From Nageia nagi (Eukaryota; Pinophyta), in assembly GCA_050084985.1 (NCBI GenBank), contig JBITNC010000001.1:105028001-105092000 (forward strand): 64,000 bases of DNA, given 5' to 3'. A program made the position numbers and the translations under genes. The stretch's first letter is position 1; each line of letters opens with the position of its first letter. Positions 58,313 through 64,000 of this stretch are shown piece by piece. A model generated the notes under the pieces. That model was given only the letters and a program-made list of their open reading frames with translations. It searched no databases and was not told where the DNA came from.

Positions 58313-60730
58313 ATGCCTCCACGTAGATGCTCCATTAGACGTTCTCGACCTATCTGGGAAGAGGTAGGGTTTTGAAATAACTTTCTTTTCTATTTTTTAT
58401 TTATAATTTGTAATTTAACCATTTAATTTCAAAATTGAAACTATGAATGACATTTAAAAGTTATTTTGATTGTTTCTATTAGATAAAATTTGTAAATCAT
58501 TCTTTTATTTATATTTTTTATGAAATTTTTTATAATTCAGCCTCAGTCACCGACCTAGGCCGAATGGATGACAGAGTCGCCAGCGTTTGGAATGTGAACA
58601 CCGATGACTAAGTCTTATCTATTAGAAACATTGGTGTTTTAGTATGAAACACCATTTTTTTTAAGCTAAACTTTTTATTATTACACAGGTTCAAGACATA
58701 TTTGAGCCTCGAGGTAGATATCCCTCGATTCTACAAGAGGGTAGAAATCTTCTAGGTCCAACTGATCATACCTTTTTTAGGTCCATTGGTTTTGGAGTGG
58801 GTCCACACATGGGTCGCATTCATTGGGAGTATCCTTTATTAGCTGCATTGTTAGATAGATGGGATGCAATGACATGTACTTTTTATCTTCTGATAGGGGA
58901 AATGATTGTCATAGTGGAGGATATACATAGATTGTATAGACTCCCCATTCATGGATAGAAGATTTTACCTGTGGTGGATAGAACAGGAGCTTTACCTGCT
59001 ATTTCTTATTTGTATGGGGCCGCTTGGGTTGATACTATTATTTTTGAGATTATCTCAGGTGGCATCCGATACTACCAGTATTGGATGGAGGATCAGCAGG
59101 GGGTAATCTATTTTTCATACTTGATGGATTTAGTATAGTGTTATGCTCTCCATGATACTAGCAGTGGGAGGTTTCTATGGTCATTATTGCCCATTATTAT
59201 AGATATGATACAACATGGTACAGTGTATGCTTGGGCACCTACAACTATTAGCTCAGATTTATAGGGAGCTATTCTTTTATTCTCAGGGGCATAGGGCCTC
59301 TTTATCAGTTACTATCACCTTCCAAGCATGGGCTTATGAGCATATAGCTGTGGCTCATCCTCCAGGATTGCCGATGCCTGGGTTTGGTAGTCACTTGGAT
59401 TACAAGGATAGCATAGTTTGATGGTGTGATGATTTTTATATTCACCCATCGGATGGAGTTCATCGATATGTGAGCTATTATCACCACATGCTTAGTCACT
59501 TGATTCTAGATCAGGTGAGATTTAGTCCTTATCACTTGTATCCTATCTGGAGAGAGCTTGCAGCTAAGCTTACTAGTATTCAATAGCCACATGTTTTAAG
59601 TGGTCATTGAGCATATTTTTTGGAGTATTTTCATTTTGAGAGAGTGCATCATTAGTTTGACCTAGTTCAGGATGTACCTGCCCCATCAGTACCATATCAG
59701 TGTGAGGGCACTATCTTAGCAGATGGTGTACAGCCATTGGTTTATGCAGAGCCTGATCCTACTCAAGAGGAGGGATCATTGGAGGATGATATCATGGATG
59801 ATGATGTCAAGGTGTTTGAGGCATTTAGGGCTTTATGGGGGGTGGAGTTAGAGGAGAGAGATGATGGCCTAGAGGGTAGATTGGAGAGTTGACATGTTCG
59901 TTAGAATGTCAAGGTTGTTGAGGAGTTGGGTGTGGCAGCAGGAGAGGGAGAGGTAGGCGAGGAGCCTACAGGAGCAGAGGCTATGGGAGAGGAGGCTACC
60001 GATGAGGAGGTCATGGTAGATGCTCCTAATGAGTTAGCTCCTGAGGAGGAGGCTATGGGTGTAGGTGAGGAGGGAGCTACCCCAAAGGTTGCATGTGGAG
60101 TTAAGGAGGCTCCTACTACATAGGTTCCTAGAATTGATACTTTGCTAGGGGATATTTATGAGCTGAGATACCAGTTGGCACAAGCCAACTCATGCATGTA
60201 CAGGTATAGGATTGAGCAAGACAGATAGAAATAGGAGAGAGATGAGGCTTGTTCCTCTTTACAGGGAGCTCAAGCTCATCAGTTAGGAGCAACATCTACT
60301 TTCAAAGGTGGTTCTTTAGTTTTTAGTCATGGCATTTGTTAGCAATAGGATTTTTATAATGGTATAGTACAGATGTGGTTGATAGGTGTTCTAGCTTTTA
60401 CTCCTGGGGCTCACTATCCTATACCCCAAATAGTTATATGCCTATAGATATCCCAACATATCAGATAAGCAGCAGTGCACATGGCACAGTTGGATCTCTA
60501 GGTAGGACTTAGAGGTCACGAGGTTTTCCTAGTAGGAGTGGCACACCCTAGGCATCTCCCTTAGATGCTATTGGTTCATCTAAGTTACGAGGAGCTCAAT
60601 GTCCAAGTAGTCCTATAGGATCCGTAGGCACTACTCCTCTAGGTTAGGGTATCGGAGAGACTAGTAGACAGCGGAGGTGACCGAGTAGTCCTAGCAGATA
60701 AGGTAGTGGTTGGGGTATTCCTTGAGGATG
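58313..60730 (+). pseudogene. PMD gene 2: plant-mobile-domain protein with acidic, coiled-coil and basic tail
   Basis: ATG at 58,313 (MPPRRCSIRRSRPIWEE). An intron runs from GT at 58,364 to AG at 58,540. A short exon follows, then an acceptor at 58,687-58,688. The PMD reads VQDIFEPRGRYPSILQEGRN, LLAALLDRWDAMTCTFYLLI, GEMIVIVEDIHRLYRLPIHG. After a frameshift near 59,230-59,260 it continues TFQAWAYEHIAVAHPPGLPM, and FERVHH, a stop, FDLVQDVP, the end motif. Then a Glu-rich run (59,770-60,110), a coiled coil (LLGDIYELRYQLAQANS) and a Ser/Gly/Arg-rich tail to about 60,730. Stops are often TAG for CAG or TGA for CGA. Same layout as PMD gene 1, though the sequences differ much. In Arabidopsis, PMD proteins (MAIN, MAIL1) act in silencing and meristem upkeep; transposons carry others. 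Confidence 0.72.
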
Positions 60731-60734
60731 CCCT

Positions 60735-61343
60735 TTTTTATGATGTTATTTTTTATATGCTCATGAGGTTATTAGACCCTTGTAGTTTTATTTTATGATT
60801 CATGATGTTATGATGACCTTTTGATGGACTATTATGATGTATATATAGATAGATAGATCTTTGATATTTATGGTACTTGTATGATTTTTGATGCATGAGC
60901 TTTCATTCTATATATAGATTTATGAAAAAATAGGTATGATGTGATGTTATGTAGATCATAATTGTCTTTTAATTACTTGATGATGAATAGATGTAATTTT
61001 CAAAATGTATGATGCATAGATATAATTATGGAATGTATGATGTATAATGATGAAATATATAACATATATCAACAAATTAGTTTGATGATGTTACTAATCT
61101 CAAAACTAAGTTAATAATAAGTACGATTATAGTTGCTATAAACAATAAATCTAATTTATAATTTTAATAAGTTAAGTTACTTTAAGTTATTGATAACATG
61201 GAATAACATTGTTGTTTAAATAAGTTAAGTTATTTAAGGACATATTTTTATTATATTTTTGTGGAATCAGATGCATCATCTTTCGTACTTGGCAATTTTA
61301 CAATAAACTTCTTGACATGACAAACTAGTGACTTATGGATGTA
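60735..61343. other. No gene; 3' side of PMD gene 2
   Basis: Simple T/A-rich DNA with repeated gatgtatgatg/tgatgat words (60,780-61,060). Likely the 3' untranslated part and flank. Confidence 0.35.
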
Positions 61344-61729
61344 TATGAACATTAACTTTATCTTGGTTAGGGGAATAATAAATAATCATTCTTATCCTTT
61401 CCAAAGAAAAGAAAATTTTTTATAATATTCGAAGGTAATAGATAATAATAAAAATGGGTTTAACAAAATGATACAAATGACTCTAAACACAAACAAATTA
61501 CAAACTATGACAAAAGATTAGGTGATTTTGGAGGTTTATGAACATTAACTTTATCTTGGTCAGGGGAACAATAAATAATCATTCTTATCCTTTCCAAAGA
61601 AAAACAATTTTAATAATGTTCAATGGTAATGATATTTTCAAAAGGAATGGGTTTAACAAAATGACACAAATGATTTTAAACACAAATAAAATACAAATTA
61701 TAACAAAAGATTAGGTGATTTTGGATTAA
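61344..61729. repeat. 193-bp tandem duplication
   Basis: tatgaacattaactttatct starts at 61,344 and 61,537. Copies share aataaataatcattcttatc, cctttccaaagaaaa, gggtttaacaaaatga and caaaagattaggtgattttg, with small indels. Confidence 0.9.
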
Positions 61730-62609
61730 TAACCAAGTTATTATAACATCTACCTTATCTTTCTTTATCTCAAGATTTAACAACCTAAGATGATATCAAA
61801 CAATATCATTATATGTTGATAAAAAATCTATAAACTCCAGTGTGTGTAGTGAGATTCATTTCCCTTCTTAGATCATTTGAGATGAAATATCTTAGAGACA
61901 TTAATAAGCTAGTCTATCCATATGAAATGTATAGAGGTCCATAGGAAAGAAGGTCACTAACCAAAATGGACATATCACCACTCGTAAGGTATGCCCCATT
62001 GCCAGACAAGCATCCATATCCCTGATGAGGATTAACCCCTCGATCTCGCTACAACCTTGCTCTACTACCAGTCAGGCATTCATAGCCCCGGTAGAGGATA
62101 TTGTAATCACCCAAGAATCATTGATATAATGTAACAATTTTTTTTTTGTCATCTCCTTTATTTTTTTTTAACTATCAAATGATTCTTGGGTTCGAGATGA
62201 AGTGAATAATAGGATAGACACATAACTTTCATTCTTAATGTCTCTTAGAATGATTTCATTCAAATTCTCTTAGAATTTTTTAATGTCGTAAGTGTTTGGA
62301 GTTTTTGGATTTTCTTTCAAGCACGAACTTTATGTTTTTCTATCATCTATGGTATATCATTTCTTTATGAAAGAGAAGACAAAGTGAATGTAGTGATAAC
62401 AAGGAGATTATTCTAAGATGACCTTTTCACACATTACACATTTACTGGATAATCACTTTTACAATGACATGTAACATATATTTACATCATACAAGGGCAA
62501 GGCACCCAATTGCCAAGTGATCTCTAGATGTTTCCATCTAGGTAGATTTTATAATTTTATAATTTTTTATGTGTTTTGTAGTTTTCAATTTTTTAAAATT
62601 TTATAATTT
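61730..62609. other. Non-coding, with a GC-richer patch and an imperfect repeat
   Basis: 61,960-62,105 is less AT-rich than its surroundings and holds two related segments: gccagacaagcatccatatc with cctgatgaggat, and accagtcaggcattcatagc with cccggtagaggat. The rest, including T-rich runs at 62,139-62,171, holds nothing I recognise. It is downstream of the gene at 62,610-63,830. Confidence 0.45.
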
Positions 62610-63830
62610 TTAATTTTTTAGGACTTTTAAAATTTTTCTAGGGAATCTATTCATGATGCGTTCAAATCTAGTTTGAACCGCATCAGGGTTAAATGAACAA
62701 TATGTTGAACTAAACAAAAAACTAAAATCTAATACCACTTGATTATGATAGATTTCTTGAACACAATAATCTAAGTGTTCGAATGTTATGGTTTGTGTGA
62801 TTGAGATGATTAGTTCTCGATGTTTTAAAGTCAGGTTGTGAGTACAATCAACTATTATTTTGGGCTTTTCTATAGGCCATAGAAGATAGAAATATATCAT
62901 TAAATCATATTCTAAGTTAGGAGAACACCATAACTCAAATGCGTTGATACAAACAATAACTTGATATCCATTTACTTTGACATCCCAACTGTAAGATTCA
63001 CGTGCATCATAGAATATCAAGGCCATTTTTTGTTGTATTTCAAGAGGCATGGAAAAGATATTTGAATACAAAGGAGTAGGAACATTACGAATAACTTTCA
63101 TAAATATATCTTTATCATACCTACTTTCGAACCCTGGAAGATAACTTCTATTATTCTGTACTCTATATCCTTTTGATATTTTTTCGATAATCTCATTTCT
63201 AACCCTTATTTGATTTATCATTTTAAGCTCGGTAATACGGCAAGCTTGCCTTTTCTCCACTATTTATTTCCAAATTGTATGTCGCATTTGCATGTGAAGA
63301 AATATGTGAGTTTGTCTATATTGTTGTTGTAACTTTCTAGGAGGAAAAGCCACAAAAGTATTTGAAAAATCATAAATTACCCTTTTATGAGGTAAATAAT
63401 GTAAAATTTCATCTATCCATTCTAGGCTTTTGGTTAATTGTTTAATGCATTTCAGCCTAGCTAAAAGGAGTGAATACTCAGTTAATTGGTAATTTATGAC
63501 GATTCTCAATATTCCATAAGGCCATTGTAGGTAGAAAGCTATTATTTCTTGTGATATTCTTTCCATATGGGTGAAATAGATTTGTGGATCTAAAATAATG
63601 CTAGCTTCATATCCATAAAAAGTGACTTCCCAACCATTATTTATAACACAAAATATATGGTATGTTCTTTCAAATTATTCATCAATAGTCAATCATAAAT
63701 AATTTAAGAGATTAAAATCAAATCCATGTTTTAAATATGTTAATGCTAAATCACCTGGATATCTTGGCGATAGAAATCGTACTTGTGGTTGCACTATGCT
63801 ACCTTCAGTAGATTCCTTTGCCAAATTCAT
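62610..63830 (-). pseudogene. Unrecognised protein of about 406 residues with an apparent internal duplication
   Basis: From the minus ATG at 63,828-63,830 (MNLAKESTEGSIVQPQ) one frame runs to a stop at 62,610-62,612, broken by only three stops: two near 63,690 and one at 63,264-63,266. The pieces 63,264-63,566 (100 codons) and 62,610-63,260 (216 codons) are fully open. The first half has NNGWEVTFYGYEAS, AFYLQWPYGILRIV, RVIYDFSNTFVAFPP and QQQYRQ. The second has YSWDVKVNGYQV, YFYLLWPIEKPKII, QVVLDFSFLFS, FNPDAVQTRFE. Order and spacing agree, so I infer a duplicated domain of about 180 residues. No signal peptide or membrane segment. I recognise no family. The low decay makes it the youngest coding sequence here. 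Confidence 0.6.
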
Positions 63831-64000
63831 CTTTTCTATTTTAACACTTGACAAATTGTTAACACATAAAAATGATTTTATGCTTTTAAATCAATGAATT
63901 AAGGAAATATGCTTAGTTTAACTATATGTATTGAATGAATTAAAGTGATAATATCAATGTTTGGCTTAAACATGAATATAGCATGGGTTATCTTGAATAT
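63831..64000. other. Upstream flank of the unrecognised gene
   Basis: AT-rich. On the minus strand no strong TATA box or primer-binding site is evident in these 170 bases. Confidence 0.3.

Noticed and set aside
59926-60123. Stand-alone 65-codon acidic frame
   Set aside because: It is the acidic segment of PMD gene 2, not a separate gene.

Overview
The window looks like heterochromatic, transposon-saturated DNA from a land plant with a large genome. The evidence is AT-rich composition, GT-AG introns in several decayed genes, chromovirus and Tat-like Ty3/gypsy elements, a CACTA transposase, and a fragment of a pentatricopeptide-repeat (PPR) protein. I cannot name the species. I found no intact host gene, no rRNA or tRNA gene, and no bacterial feature. 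Almost every coding stretch is interrupted by stops, and many of these fall where the family has Gln or Arg. That pattern fits C-to-T decay of methylated cytosine.

Layout, left to right. 1-18,696 holds three decayed Ty3/gypsy elements on the minus strand. Elements A (1-5,423, cut by the window edge) and B (about 9,700-18,696) belong to one family, ordered gag, protease, archaeal-type RNase H, RT, RNase H, integrase. Element C (5,424 to about 9,650) lies between them and is ordered RT, RNase H, archaeal-type RNase H. A abuts the coding region of C, and B abuts the gag of element D, so the elements appear nested. 18,697-31,660 is element D, whose gag segment is tandemly repeated about eight times in 1,499-bp units. 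The middle of that array (about 21,740-26,565) is shot through with small deletions and is probably badly assembled or unpolished.

31,660-39,050 holds LTR-like DNA followed by a plus-strand, intron-containing plant-mobile-domain (PMD) gene. 39,930-46,215 holds a CACTA-like terminus with subterminal repeats, a spliced minus-strand gene of unknown function, a captured PPR fragment, and a degenerate (TTAGGG)-type array with higher-order structure. 47,180-56,200 holds a plus-strand SET-like remnant and a CACTA transposase. The transposase is split by element E (49,005-54,986), a structurally complete chromovirus with 403-bp LTRs and a perfect TAGCA target duplication.

56,200-60,760 repeats the earlier theme: LTR-like DNA, a leader, then a second PMD gene of the same architecture (PMD, acidic region, coiled coil, Ser/Arg-rich tail). 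62,610-63,830 on the minus strand carries the longest reading frame in the window, an unrecognised protein of about 406 residues that appears to contain a duplicated domain.

The retroelements make or made their own replication proteins and no host pathway is visible. The least explained items are the two PMD genes behind related LTR-like ends, the SET-like remnant beside a CACTA transposase, and the duplicated-domain protein.
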